Assembly (NCBI GenBank): GCA_943369525.1
Contig: CALRNL020000003.1
Span: 1 to 64,000, forward strand
DNA length: 64,000 nucleotides
Direction: 5' to 3'
Source: BAIKAL-G1 sp943369525
GTDB lineage: Bacteria > Cyanobacteriota > Cyanobacteriia > PCC-6307 > Cyanobiaceae
The notes beneath the pieces are model-generated. The model saw nothing but the letters and a program-made list of their open reading frames with translations, searched no databases and was not told where the DNA came from. The position numbers were made by a program, and so were the translations under genes. Every line of letters starts with the position of its first letter. The stretch's first letter is position 1. Shown here piece by piece: positions 8,566 to 18,300 of the stretch.

Positions 8566-8679
8566 TCAGCCGCCGAGGGCGCTTCCGCGGCGATATTGGT
8601 TCCAGGCGGCCACAAACAGTCCGACCAGGGTGACTGGGATCAGACCGAGCACGATGCCGCAGAGCAGGGGTTCGATCAT
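8566..8679 (-). CDS. petG: Cytochrome b6f complex subunit PetG
   Basis: A 37-residue protein beginning MIEPLLCGIVLGLIPVTLVG and ending WNQYRRGSALGG. This is PetG, the single-helix small subunit that packs at the periphery of the cytochrome b6f complex in the thylakoid and is needed for its stability. One transmembrane helix with a short basic C-terminus fits the family's 37-38 residue length. No clear ribosome binding site precedes the ATG. The gene diverges from the adjacent cytochrome c gene, leaving only about 70 bases between the starts. Its large partner subunits petC and petA lie about 54 kb away in the same window. Confidence 0.95.
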   Translation of the reverse strand: MIEPLLCGIVLGLIPVTLVGLFVAAWNQYRRGSALGG

Positions 8680-8751
8680 GGCCGGTGGGTCGACTGGGGT
8701 TGCAGAATCTTCCCATGGCCCCGGCGGCCGCTTTACAGCCTGGCAAGAACC

Positions 8752-9213
8752 TTGATCGCCCCGCCCTCCGCCTCCGCCCCGGCCCCTGACCCGGTCCAAG
8801 CCCCTGACCCGGTCCAAGCCCCAGACCAAAGCCAAGCCAGCCCTGCCCTTGCGGGGCCCCGTCAGCGCAGCCTGGTGACGGCGATGGTGTTGCTCGCCGC
8901 CGCGGCCACGGTGGTGATCCTGATGGTGGTGGCCCTGCCGGCGGCCCGCAGCGACCCCTACACCCGCAGCACCTTGCAGCTGGCTGGTTCGGCGGACAAC
9001 GGCGGCCAGCTTTTCCTGATCAATTGCGCGGGCTGCCATGGCATCGGTGCCCAGGGCCTGGTGGGGCCCAATCTCCATGGCGTGCGGGCCCGCAAGAACG
9101 ATCGCCAGCTGATCCAGCAGGTGGTGAGTGGCAAAACCCCGCCCATGCCCCGCTTCCAGCCCGAACCCCAGGCGATGGCCGATCTCCTGGCCTACCTGCA
9201 CACGCTCTCGTGA
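8752..9213 (+). CDS. Membrane-anchored c-type cytochrome, CytM-like
   Basis: A monoheme class I cytochrome c: CAGCH binds heme and the methionine of TPPMPRF is the likely sixth ligand. An N-terminal hydrophobic segment (LVTAMVLLAAAATVVILMVVALP) looks like an uncleaved anchor placing the heme domain outside the cytoplasmic or in the lumenal side. Size and anchor resemble cyanobacterial CytM, which dampens photosynthetic and respiratory electron flow; the assignment to CytM rather than a c6-like protein is an inference. A Pro-rich stretch before the anchor contains an exact 18-base duplication encoding PDPVQA twice. The start is uncertain: TTG 8752 is used; GTG 8875 and ATG 8884 are alternatives. 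The stop overlaps the next start (GTGA). Confidence 0.7.
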   Translation: MIAPPSASAPAPDPVQAPDPVQAPDQSQASPALAGPRQRSLVTAMVLLAAAATVVILMVVALPAARSDPYTRSTLQLAGSADNGGQLFLINCAGCHGIGAQGLVGPNLHGVRARKNDRQLIQQVVSGKTPPMPRFQPEPQAMADLLAYLHTLS

Positions 9214-10187
9214 GCGCCACCCCCCAGGCTTCGGCCCCTCCTGCCGGCGACGGGGAGCCCGGTCCCCCGGGGGGGCTTGCCAGGGGGACCGGGCCGCTAG
9301 CCCAATCGTTCCCGCAAAGGCTGGCAGGCGCCCATTCCGGCCCGGCGATCGTGGTGGTGCTGGTTGAGCCGGCCGGTCCCTTGAACGTGGGCAGCGTCGC
9401 CCGGCTCTGCGCCAATTTCGCCATCGCCCAGCTGCGCCTGGTGGCCCCCCGCTGCAATCCCCTCGGGGAGGAAGCCCGGCGCATGGCGGTCCATGGCCAG
9501 GCCCAGCTGGAGCAGGCGGCCACCTACCCCGACCTGGCCTCTGCGATCGCCGACTGCCGCCGGGTGGTCGCCACCAGCGGCCGGCTCGAGCGCGAAGAGC
9601 TGCCCCTGGAGGGTCCGGGCTCGGCCCTGGGCTGGCTGATCGAGCCGGAAGAAGGCCCTGGCCTTGCCATCGGCCCTTGCGAATCCCCCAGCCCCGGCGA
9701 ACCCCCCAGTCTTGGCGTTGGCCCCAGTCCTGCTGCAGCCCAGGCCCCGGTGGCCCTGGTGTTCGGCCGGGAGGATCGGGGCCTGAGTAACGACGAACTG
9801 CTGCAGGCGGGCAAGATCCTGCGCCTTGAAAGCAGCGCCGACTACGCCTCCTTGAATCTGTCCCATGCGGTGGCGATCTGCCTGCATGAGTTACGCCGCA
9901 TCCCGGCGGCCGTGGCGCCCCCTGGGGCCGGGCCAGTCACCGCTGGCAGCTTGGAGACCAGCCCTGGGAGCAGTGCCACCAGCCTGCGGGGTGCCCTGGA
10001 GGCCAGCCTGGCCGATGCCCAAGACCTCTTGCTGGACGTGGGCTTCCTCCATCCCCACACGGCCCACGCCCGCATGGCCAAGCTGCGGGGCCTGCTGCAG
10101 CGGGCCCAGATTCGCGAGGGTGAGGTGGCCTTGATTCGCGGCATGGTGCGACAGCTGCGCTGGGCAACCACCCCCAGGACCCCTTAG
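9210..10187 (+). CDS. trmJ: SpoU/TrmJ-family RNA 2'-O-methyltransferase
   Basis: A SPOUT-class RNA methyltransferase, closest by eye to TrmJ (tRNA Cm32/Um32 methyltransferase). Motif 1 is VVLVEPAGPLNVGSVARLCANF, motif 2 is VALVFGREDRGLSNDEL and motif 3 is YASLNLSHAVAICLHEL; together they form the trefoil-knot SAM site. The C-terminal third, rich in helix formers with HPHTAHARMAKLRGLLQRA, matches the TrmJ dimerisation tail. An unusual Pro/Gly/Ser-rich insert (about residues 150-180) separates motifs 1 and 2. The GTG at 9210 overlaps the stop of the cytochrome gene, and the following 30 residues are low complexity. Substrate specificity cannot be read from sequence. Confidence 0.82.
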   Translation: MSATPQASAPPAGDGEPGPPGGLARGTGPLAQSFPQRLAGAHSGPAIVVVLVEPAGPLNVGSVARLCANFAIAQLRLVAPRCNPLGEEARRMAVHGQAQLEQAATYPDLASAIADCRRVVATSGRLEREELPLEGPGSALGWLIEPEEGPGLAIGPCESPSPGEPPSLGVGPSPAAAQAPVALVFGREDRGLSNDELLQAGKILRLESSADYASLNLSHAVAICLHELRRIPAAVAPPGAGPVTAGSLETSPGSSATSLRGALEASLADAQDLLLDVGFLHPHTAHARMAKLRGLLQRAQIREGEVALIRGMVRQLRWATTPRTP

Positions 10188-10220
10188 GGTCGAGCCAACT
10201 AGTGGTTTGCCAGGCGATTC

Positions 10221-11372
10221 GTGAGTTCCAGTCGCCCTGCCCGCTCCGGATCCGGCAGCTGGGGCCAGCCCCTCAGGCTGGTGCTGCGGTTGCTGGTCAT
10301 GGGCATTGGCCTCGGCGTGATCACCGGCACGGCCCTCAAACTCCTGGCCCCGCGCCTGGCCAGTGGCTCCATCAATGCCCCCCGGGCCCTGCCCACCTCG
10401 GCCTCTCCCCTGCAATCCCTGCCCCAGGGCCTGCCCCTCGGGCGTTTCGAGCCCCATCTGGAGCTCACTGGCCTCAGCCAGGCCTGGGCCCGGCTGGCGG
10501 CGGTCCACAAGGATCTCAAAGCGACCGGTTTTGTGCTGGTCCTCGATGACGGGCGCTTTGCCCAGCTGCGCAGCAATGAGCCCATGCCCGCCGCCAGCTC
10601 AATCAAGACCCCGGTGTTGCTGGCCGCCATGGAGGACGTGGACCGCGGCCTGCTGCGCTGGAACGAACCCCTGCCCCTCACCAAGGAGGTGGTCGGCGGC
10701 GGTGCGGGCTGGATGGGCGGCAGTCCCCTAGGCACCCGCTTCCCCGTCTACGAGGCGGCGGCCGAGATGATCCGGGTCAGCGATAACACCGCCACCAACC
10801 TGCTGATCAAGCGGCTGGGCGGTAAGGCCAGGATCGATGCCCGTTTCCTCTCCTTGGGCCTCACCGCCACCAAGGTCAACAACTGGCTGCCGGATCTGGG
10901 TGGCACCAACACCACCAGCAGCCGCGACCTGGCCCGCACGATCGCCCTAGTCGAAACCGGCGAGCGGCTCAGCCCCCGGGCCCGGGACCTGTTCCGGGAG
11001 GTGATGGGCCGCACCGTGACCCGCACCCTGATCCCGGCCGGGGTGCTGCGCGGTGTGACGGGGAGCAGCACCTACCCCCCCGATGGGGAGCTACGGGCCA
11101 AGGGCATCACCGTGCTCAACAAAACCGGCGATATCGGCATCGCCTATGCCGATGGGGCCCTGATCGAACTGCCCAATGGCCAGCGGGCCGTGGCGGCCTT
11201 CATGGTGAAGGGCCCATTCAATGACCCCCGCTCGACCGAACTCATCCGCTCGATGGCCGCAGAAGTGTCCCGGGTGCTGATCAAGGAGCCGGCCGCCGCC
11301 GCCAAGGAGGCTGCAGCCAAGCCCCCGCTTGCCGTTGCCCCTGCTGGCCCCGCCGGCGTGGCCCGTCCATGA
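10221..11372 (+). CDS. Exported serine hydrolase, class A beta-lactamase fold
   Basis: The 383-residue protein has the three penicillin-recognising motifs in order: SSIK near residues 126-129 (catalytic Ser and Lys), SDN at 187-189 and KTG at 301-303. An N-terminal hydrophobic segment (VLRLLVMGIGLGVITGTALKL) would anchor or export it to the periplasm. The class A deacylating ExxLN loop is not recognisable, so it may be a peptidoglycan-related or other serine hydrolase rather than a true antibiotic resistance enzyme. Length exceeds a typical beta-lactamase because of ~80 extra N-terminal and ~40 Ala/Pro-rich C-terminal residues. The stop overlaps the next ATG (ATGA at 11369), linking it to the DUF3370 gene. 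Confidence 0.8.
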   Translation: MSSSRPARSGSGSWGQPLRLVLRLLVMGIGLGVITGTALKLLAPRLASGSINAPRALPTSASPLQSLPQGLPLGRFEPHLELTGLSQAWARLAAVHKDLKATGFVLVLDDGRFAQLRSNEPMPAASSIKTPVLLAAMEDVDRGLLRWNEPLPLTKEVVGGGAGWMGGSPLGTRFPVYEAAAEMIRVSDNTATNLLIKRLGGKARIDARFLSLGLTATKVNNWLPDLGGTNTTSSRDLARTIALVETGERLSPRARDLFREVMGRTVTRTLIPAGVLRGVTGSSTYPPDGELRAKGITVLNKTGDIGIAYADGALIELPNGQRAVAAFMVKGPFNDPRSTELIRSMAAEVSRVLIKEPAAAAKEAAAKPPLAVAPAGPAGVARP

Positions 11373-12820
11373 TTCCGCTCCTGCTTGCCCAGGTTCCGCC
11401 GGCGCCCCAGCCCCTGGTGGCCCCAGCGACCAGCCCGGCCGCGGCTGCAACGGTGCTGAGGACCCAAGCGGTCGCCCCCCTGCCCGGGGGGCTGGATTCG
11501 GTGTTGATGGTCAACGACAACAACCCGGAACTGATCTTGGAGCCCGGGATCCTGCTGTCCACCTTCGAGGGGAAGGGCCGGCCCTTCCCCGATGCCCACC
11601 TCAACTTGCCCCTGAACGGTCGCTTCGACCTGTTTAGCCACCATGTGTACGCCGGCACCCCCCAGGCCCTGGAGTCCACCCTCTGGCTGGCGGTGGTGGC
11701 GATGCCGCGCCAGGCGGCGCCGGTGCAACTGCGGCTGCTCTCGGGATCCACGTCCCTGTCCCAGGGCACCGCCCCAGGCCAGGCCTCTGCCCCCTTCCTG
11801 CCCCTGCCCCCCCTGCTGCCCCAGGACGGCAGCACCTACGCCGGCCCGGGGGGTCGGGTCACAACGGAATTGCTCAGCCAGCAGACCAGTCCCCAGCTGC
11901 CCCAGCGCTGGAGCCTGCCGGCCGGCCAGCTCACCCCCCTGCTGGTGCTGCCGATCCCGGTGAAGGGCCTCAGCCCCCTGCTCAATGGCATCAACCTGCA
12001 ACTGAGGCTCGAAAGCAGTGGTCCCCTCAGCCTGGCCACCCTGGCCAGCGTCGGCGGCGACCAGCCGCCGGCAGCGGAGGTGTGGCAGGCCCTGCTCAAT
12101 GGCCCCGCCAGCCCCAAGGAGCTCACGGCCACCCCCCGGGGCAGCCAGGGCTCCTTCGCCTATTCCCGGGTCAGTGGCGTCCAGATCGGCAGCCTCTGGC
12201 GGGGCCAGATCACCGATCCGGGCAAGCCCTGGCTCTCGGTGAGCCGGGCGCCGATCTCCTGGCCGATCAGCTCCCTGGTGCGTGGCAGCCATGGCACCGG
12301 CCAGGTGCAAACGGCGGAGCTCAAGGCCTATTACCCCGGCACGGCCTGGGCCGCCCATGGCAACTACGGGGTTGAATACGACCTGCGCCTGCCCCTGCGC
12401 AACGACACGGCCCGGCCGGTGAGCCTGCAGCTGGCCCTGGAATCGCCCTTCAAGGGCGACAAACCCCTGGGCGGCCTGAAGTTTCGCCAGGGGCCCGGCG
12501 GTTCGATCTGGTTCAGAGGCACCGTTGAGGTGGCTGGCCTCGATGGCCCCGAGGGCAAACCCCTGGGCCGCGAAGGCTTCCACCTGGTGCTGCGCTCGGG
12601 CCAGGAGGGGCCAAGGCTGGGCACGGTGACCTTGGCCCCGGGGGGGCAACGGCAGCTGCGGCTGCGGCTGATCTATCCGGCTGATGCCACCCCGCCCCAG
12701 GTGCTCAGCCTGCTGCCCCTGGCCCCGCCCGCCAGCCCGTCTGCCAACCCGGCGGCCAGCTCACCAGCGCACGCGCCGCTAGCGACTCCAGTAGTGGCTC
12801 CGGGAGTGGTCAGGCCCTAG
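11369..12820 (+). CDS. DUF3370 protein, probably exported
   Basis: The 483-residue protein matches the cyanobacterial DUF3370 family by its opening LRTQAVAPLPGGLDSVLMVNDNNPELI and the following GILLSTFEGKGRPFPDAH block. The start MIPLLLAQVP is too short for a standard signal peptide, yet family members are generally considered envelope proteins. The body is beta-rich with SYFAYSRVSGVQ-like and HGNYGVEYDLRLPLRND segments. The C-terminus is Pro/Ala/Ser-rich. No enzyme motif is visible and the function is unknown. Translational coupling to the preceding beta-lactamase-fold gene suggests a shared envelope role. A 7-bp hairpin (12826-12842) follows the stop but lacks a T-run. Confidence 0.75.
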   Translation: MIPLLLAQVPPAPQPLVAPATSPAAAATVLRTQAVAPLPGGLDSVLMVNDNNPELILEPGILLSTFEGKGRPFPDAHLNLPLNGRFDLFSHHVYAGTPQALESTLWLAVVAMPRQAAPVQLRLLSGSTSLSQGTAPGQASAPFLPLPPLLPQDGSTYAGPGGRVTTELLSQQTSPQLPQRWSLPAGQLTPLLVLPIPVKGLSPLLNGINLQLRLESSGPLSLATLASVGGDQPPAAEVWQALLNGPASPKELTATPRGSQGSFAYSRVSGVQIGSLWRGQITDPGKPWLSVSRAPISWPISSLVRGSHGTGQVQTAELKAYYPGTAWAAHGNYGVEYDLRLPLRNDTARPVSLQLALESPFKGDKPLGGLKFRQGPGGSIWFRGTVEVAGLDGPEGKPLGREGFHLVLRSGQEGPRLGTVTLAPGGQRQLRLRLIYPADATPPQVLSLLPLAPPASPSANPAASSPAHAPLATPVVAPGVVRP

Positions 12821-12926
12821 GGGCCAGGGCTGCTCCAGCCCTAGTCCGCGCTCGTGGGGCCAGGGCCAGGGGCCAGCCGGCCTAACCAGCTGTGAAACAA
12901 TCGCGACACCACCTAGCCAGCCCACC

Positions 12927-14015
12927 GTGACACCAGCCCGCAAGCGCCGGGTCTTCCCCTTCACCGCCATCGTTGGCCAGGAAGAGATGAAGCTCGCCCT
13001 GCTGCTCAATGTGATCGATCCGCGCATTGGCGGCGTGATGATCATGGGCGACCGGGGCACGGGCAAATCCACCACGATCCGGGCGCTGGCCGATTTGCTG
13101 CCCGAGATCCCTGTGGTGGCGGGTGATCCCTACAACAGCTCCCCCGACGATCCCGACCTGCAGAGCGCCGAGGTGCGCCAGCGGGCCGAAGCGGGCGAAA
13201 CCCTGCCGGTGGAACCGCGCCAGGTGCCGATGGTGGACCTGCCCCTGGGCGCCACCGAAGATCGGCTCTGCGGCACGATCGACATTGAAAAGGCCCTGAG
13301 CGAGGGCGTGCGCGCCTTTGAACCGGGCCTGCTGGCCAAGGCCAACCGGGGCCTGCTTTACGTGGATGAGGTGAACCTGCTCGATGACCACCTGGTGGAC
13401 GTGCTGCTCGATTCGGCCGCCTCGGGCTGGAACACGGTGGAGCGGGAAGGGGTGTCGGTGCGGCACCCGGCCCGGTTTGTGTTGATTGGCTCCGGCAACC
13501 CCGAGGAAGGGGAATTGCGCCCCCAGCTGCTCGACCGCTTTGGCATGAGCGTGGAAGTGCGCACCGTGCGCGAACCGGAATTGCGGGTGCAGGTGGTGGA
13601 CCAGCGCACCAGCTTCGACCAGGACCCCGACCGCTTCAATGACGCGGTGCAGGGAACCCAGGACGCCCTCCAGGCCCGGGTGGTGGCGGCCCAGCAACTG
13701 CTGCCCCAGGTGGCCATCGACGACGACCTGCGCCTGCGCATCTCGGCCATCTGCGGCGAGCTCGATGTGGACGGCCTGCGTGGCGACATCGTCACCAACC
13801 GGGCAGCCCGGGCCCTGGCCGCCTTTGAGGGCCGCCAGGAGGTGGCCGAAGAGGATGTGGCCCGGGTGGTGGCCTGCTGCCTGCGCCACCGCCTGCGCAA
13901 GGATCCGCTCGAGCAGATCGACTCCGGCGATCGGGTCGTCAAGGTGTTCTGCAAGGTGTTTGAGCGGGCGGTGAGCGCCGATCGGCGCGAGTTTGAGCTG
14001 GCGCTGGCGGCCTGA
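12927..14015 (+). CDS. chlI: Magnesium chelatase ATPase subunit I
   Basis: ChlI is the AAA+ motor of magnesium chelatase. With ChlD and ChlH it inserts Mg2+ into protoporphyrin IX, the first step committed to chlorophyll. The 362-residue product has Walker A GDRGTGKSTT (about residues 41-50), the family insertion containing DLPLGATEDRLCGTIDIE, Walker B LLYVDEVNLLDDHL and sensor FVLIGSGNPEEGELRPQLLDRF with the arginine finger. The GTG start at 12927 gives TPARKRRVFPFTAIVGQEEMK, the normal opening. The gene stands apart from chlD/chlH in this window. A LuxR-type regulator follows 34 bases downstream. Confidence 0.96.
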   Translation: MTPARKRRVFPFTAIVGQEEMKLALLLNVIDPRIGGVMIMGDRGTGKSTTIRALADLLPEIPVVAGDPYNSSPDDPDLQSAEVRQRAEAGETLPVEPRQVPMVDLPLGATEDRLCGTIDIEKALSEGVRAFEPGLLAKANRGLLYVDEVNLLDDHLVDVLLDSAASGWNTVEREGVSVRHPARFVLIGSGNPEEGELRPQLLDRFGMSVEVRTVREPELRVQVVDQRTSFDQDPDRFNDAVQGTQDALQARVVAAQQLLPQVAIDDDLRLRISAICGELDVDGLRGDIVTNRAARALAAFEGRQEVAEEDVARVVACCLRHRLRKDPLEQIDSGDRVVKVFCKVFERAVSADRREFELALAA

Positions 14016-14049
14016 TCGGCTGCCGTCGCCGCGATCCAGGGGGTCAGCC

Positions 14050-14769
14050 ATGAAGTTCAACTTGGGCGATCAGGGCTTCCGGGCCCGCGCTGAACGCGTC
14101 AACGCCCTGCTGCGTCCCTGGAGCCTGGTGGGGGCTTCCGGCTCCTGGCTCGAGGCCCACCTGATGGCCAGGGCGGGCCTCACAGCAGACGTGCCGAAGA
14201 TGATCGGCAGCTGCATCACCGCCGAAGAGGTGGTTGCGGTGATTGCCAGCCAGCCGGAACGCTGCCTGCTGATCGCCGTTGATTCAATCGCCCCCGACCA
14301 TGGCGAAGCCCTGGTGGCGGAGCTGGGCGGACTGCCGACGCCCCCGTTGGTGCTGCTCCTGGTTGCCTCCACCGAGTGGCTTCAGCCCGGCCAGTTTCCC
14401 TTTGGCCAGGTTGACGGCCTGTTGCGGATCGAAAGTTTCGGCTCCGGCTGCCTGATAGGCGCCCTCGAAGCGATCGCCTTAGGCCAGCGCTATGAAGATC
14501 CGGCCTTGCCCTGGATCCTCCAGGAGAGGGCGAAAGCCTATGCGCCTGAGCTGAAGTTGACCCCTCGGGAGCAGGAAACCCTCGCCGAGATTGGCCGGGG
14601 CTTAACCAATCGCCAGATCGCTGGCCGTCTTGGCATCGCCGAAAGCACGGCTCGGGAATATACAAATAACTTGTTAGGCAAGCTCGACGTGAGGAACCGC
14701 ACCCAGCTGGTGGGCGCAGCCCTGGAGCGGGGCCTGCTCCGGGCCCAGGGTTCCCTCACTGAGCCCTAA
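14050..14769 (+). CDS. LuxR/NarL-type DNA-binding regulator
   Basis: A 239-residue protein whose C-terminus is a LuxR-type helix-turn-helix: LTPREQETLAEIGRGLTNRQ followed by IAGRLGIAESTAREYTNNLLGKLDVRNRTQL. The N-terminal 130 residues look like a receiver-type alpha/beta domain (ERCLLIAVDSIAPDHG and PPLVLLLVAS strands), but the acidic pocket is not clearly complete, so phosphorylation is uncertain. ATG 14050 is chosen; earlier in-frame reading overlaps chlI. It lies between chlI and the giant gene, in the same direction, with 538 bases of noncoding DNA after it. It could regulate the giant gene or respond to light or stress; the sequence does not tell which. Confidence 0.8.
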   Translation: MKFNLGDQGFRARAERVNALLRPWSLVGASGSWLEAHLMARAGLTADVPKMIGSCITAEEVVAVIASQPERCLLIAVDSIAPDHGEALVAELGGLPTPPLVLLLVASTEWLQPGQFPFGQVDGLLRIESFGSGCLIGALEAIALGQRYEDPALPWILQERAKAYAPELKLTPREQETLAEIGRGLTNRQIAGRLGIAESTAREYTNNLLGKLDVRNRTQLVGAALERGLLRAQGSLTEP

Positions 14770-15307
14770 AGACCTGAGGCCCAAGCCCACTGGATCAAGG
14801 CAGGCCCCAGCCAGCGCTCTGCCTTGATTGATGTGTGCTGTCTTGATTATTGACTTCTCACTTGATAGCGAGACGTGGGTCAGGCATGTTCTAACTGGCA
14901 GGGCAGCTAGGGCCGAAGGGTTATCAAGCGAACAGCGCACTCCGGCCGTGGGCACTGTCTTCTGGGAGCCAAAATAGCTAAAGAGTCAGCCCAATTTAGT
15001 GGCCTTAGTCTTCAACTGAAAGACGAATCTACTGTGCAGTCAAGGAGGCTACCCTTGTCCTGGCAAGATGTTGGTAGGTGGCAATAGACGAGGCAGCGAA
15101 GATCAAAGAATAGCAATTGATGCGGCCGGGTAAGTTATTGCATATAACGCAAGCGTTCTGTTCGGGAAGCACATTGGCTTGGGGCGTAAAAGCGAAGCCG
15201 AAGAAATTCCGCGATTCGTGAGTTTGCTTGCCCCCCCTGAATAGGGGGTATGGCCAGAAGCAGATGTGCTGTAAGTTCGAACCACTAATTAATCAAAAAA
15301 CGTTGCC
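14770..15307 (+). promoter_or_regulatory. 538-bp noncoding leader/promoter region of the giant gene
   Basis: No gene was recognised on either strand. The region is richer in A+T than the genes to the left. It holds a hairpin CCCCCT-GAAT-AGGGGG at 15233-15248, 60 bases before the giant start, and a TATAAC at 15143-15148 that could be a -10 element, with TTGATG at 15117-15122 as a poorly spaced -35. No Shine-Dalgarno sequence precedes ATG 15308 (AAAAAACGTTGCC-ATG). The length suggests a long regulated leader. Confidence 0.4.
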
Positions 15308-18300
15308 ATGCCCTACGCCAGCAGCATCCAGGTGGTCAATGACGCCAACGGCGTCGCCCATGGGTTCCTGGCGGACAACGGGGCCATCTGGCAGTGCCAG
15401 TGGGATTCCCAGGCCCAGGTCTGGGCCCAGGGTCAGACCGTGCCCCTGGCCTTTGGTGGCGAAAAGCTGCAGGCGCTTTACCTGGATCAGCTCTGGCCAG
15501 GGGCCCAGGCCAGCACGGGCAGTCCAGGTTCCCAGGGGCTCAATCCGGGCATCGTGCTCGCCTATCGGGTGGGATCAGGCCGCAATGCCGAAATCTTTGC
15601 CAGCTTCGGCCAGTGGGACAGCTCTGGCGAACTGACTTGGTCGGTGCCGATCCAGCTGACCAACGACCAGCTTGATGAGCAGGCCTTCTCGATCGTGCCG
15701 GCTCTTGGGTCCGCGGGAGGTTTTTCCCTGGTGGTGCAGAAACGCCAGGCCGAAACGCCATCCAGCACCTTGATCGACCAATTGGGCCAGGCCTCGGCCG
15801 ACGTCTTGGCCGCCAAGGTGGAGGCCAGCCTGTCGGGGGAGAGGCCCGATAGCGACCTGTACACCACCCCGTTCAGCCTGGCGGCCAGCGCCTCCACCCC
15901 GGGTTGGGGCGTTCTCAACAGCGCTGGATCAAACTTCAGCGCGCCCATCACGGCGGCCCCGGCGCCCTCGGCGATCGCTGCCTCCCCCATCCCCCTTGGT
16001 GGGAATACCCAACTTTCCAGGCAACAGCTGCCCACCAATGGCAGCTCGCAACCCACTCCCACCCTGCTGACAGCCTCCAGCTCAGAGGGTGGCTCTGGCG
16101 GCGTTAATGACTCGCAAGCAGGTAATTACACCGGAAAATTAGCGGGGTCTTGGGGCAAAAGCGGCCAATGGCGCGCCGGCATGATCTCTGGTTCCAACTT
16201 GACGCGTTGGGAGTTTCAGTTCCTTTTATCGAAGCACGAGGAGTCAGCCGGCCATGGGCATGGAGGCTCGATTGCCCACGGGGCAACGGCTAATTTGGAG
16301 GCAGGGTCTAGCCATAATAGTGCGCAATTCCGTTGGGAGGGCTCTTTTGGAATCAGAAATATTGGCGCTGGTTTAACGAGTAACAACACGATGAAGTTGT
16401 CATTCGGCTATGGAGATACTGAACATGGTAATTCTCTGCGGAGCAAAGCTCTTGCCGATGGGAGCGAGGGTGGTTTTAGTTTCACAGGTTATGTCGGACT
16501 GGGCGGCATGCTGGTCTCCCAGTATGTGTATCAAGGCTCAGGTGGTCTTATGGCAAACGTTGCTCTCAATCCGAGCCAAAAACTTCAGCAGGTTGTTACC
16601 CAGGAATCCGTTGGTATCGATTTAATGGGGCGCATGCGCTATATCGCTCCGGGCGGCAATTCCATCAAGGTGACACTGTCTGATTTTATCGGCTACATGT
16701 GGAGCCAGCAGGTTACAAATGAACAGAATATCCCTAGCTGGATTGCGGATTTTGGGTACTACTCCGGCATGGTGGGTAATGTTGAGAAAATGGGAAAAGC
16801 GGCTTATGGGGCGATTGGCGCGATAGGCAAGGGCGGTAAGTCTATTATGTATAAATTGGTCCTCGGATCTTGGTTCCCGAGCACGCCTAAAACTGCAGGC
16901 GAAAGGGCTGCGGGCGAAGAAAATTCAGGTATTGGTGACCAGCATAAATTAGGATATAAAGTGCTTAATTGGTTCAACGCTATTTATGGAACCGCCCTGG
17001 CGGTAACCACGCCCGTTGCTTTGCAAGCTATTAAAGGCCTGAATACGGAAAATAGTTCTGGTATCCAGAATGAAACTGAGCTGATCATGCGGGCCCTCTA
17101 CCATAGCGTGATTGGCATTGAGCTTAAGGTAGAGAATAAGCTGGAAAAATATCTCAAAGGCGCAGAAAAGGGGAGCCTCGAAGATAAACTTTATATTGCC
17201 GCTGGCGCGGCCTTGCCCTTGGGAGGGTTTATGCCTCTGATCAGTTACTACCATAGCTTTAGCTCCGGCTCCCATACAGCAGAGACCCAAACCGATTCCA
17301 ATGCCGACGGGGTCTATCCAAGTGAGACCACCACTGAGGCGGCTACAACGAGTGAAACCGTTTATAACGGTAGCCAGCCAGGCAGCGCCACCCCTTATAC
17401 CTATACCCCCTCCACTGCTAACAATATCTATCTTGGTTCTGGCGACCTCTCGTCCCAGTCCACCCCAGTAGCGAGACCAGTGGGAGTGGCTGGTTTTGGT
17501 GGCCTGGTGGGATCAAGCGCCTCGTCTGACTTGTGCATCCCATCATCTCCAGCCACACCGGCTCTGGCTCGCAATGGCAACACCGTGTATAGCGCGGTCC
17601 AAGGTCAAAATGACAATTACATCTATTGGAATTTCAGCACTGATGGTGGCCTTACCTGGTCGTACTGGCAGCAGCTGCCGAGCGGCATGACATCTGTGCT
17701 GCCGCCTTCTTTGGCGGTTGTGGATGGCATCCTTTACTTGAGTTATCTTGGCGATGGCAATAATGAAATTAATATTACCAGGCTTGATCCCAGTTCATAC
17801 TCGTGGAGTAACCAATATGTGATTCCTGGGCAATCAGCTGCCTACGCAAGCTTGGTCGCCGAAACGGTGGAATCGAGCCAGAATTTGACGGTCTACTACG
17901 TCTCCAATGATTCTGCCGATCAGATTCTCAAGACCACTTCAGCAACCCCGGAATCGTCCAATGATTGGACCTCTCCTGTCCATATCCAATCCAATACGAC
18001 CTCAGGCTTCCAAACAGCATCCGGGCCCCTAGCTGTAACGTCTTACCAGGATCAAACCTTTATCGCCTATCAAGGAGGAACAATCGCAACTCCGAGTGAT
18101 GAAATCTACATCACATCGAGTGCCGGATCGTCGCAAACTAATAAAGGGCTCTATTATCCTAATCAAGGCACTTTTGCGGCGGCTAGCGGCTCCGGTGTTG
18201 GGCTCACGAATAGTTCCAATGGTTTGATTCTGAGCTATGCTAATTCCGACTCACCCAATGCCCTGCAAATCAAGCAACTTGCTTATTCTTCACCTCTCCT

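Noticed and set aside
11144..12649. Minus-strand 501-codon frame opposite the DUF3370 gene
   Set aside because: Composition is Gln/Gly/Arg/His-rich as expected of antisense GC-rich DNA, and DUF3370 motifs sit on the plus strand.
12826..12842. Hairpin after the DUF3370 gene as a terminator
   Set aside because: No T-run follows, so transcription termination is unsupported.
14674..14955. Minus-strand frame over the end of the LuxR gene
   Set aside because: No ribosome binding site or family resemblance; it overlaps the conserved helix-turn-helix on the plus strand.
15117..15148. TTGATG and TATAAC as a promoter for the giant gene
   Set aside because: The spacing is 20 bases, too long to be convincing; listed only as a possibility in the region description.
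15270..15286. TTCGAAC resembling a tRNA T-loop
   Set aside because: The neighbouring bases do not form a T-stem and no cloverleaf can be drawn upstream.
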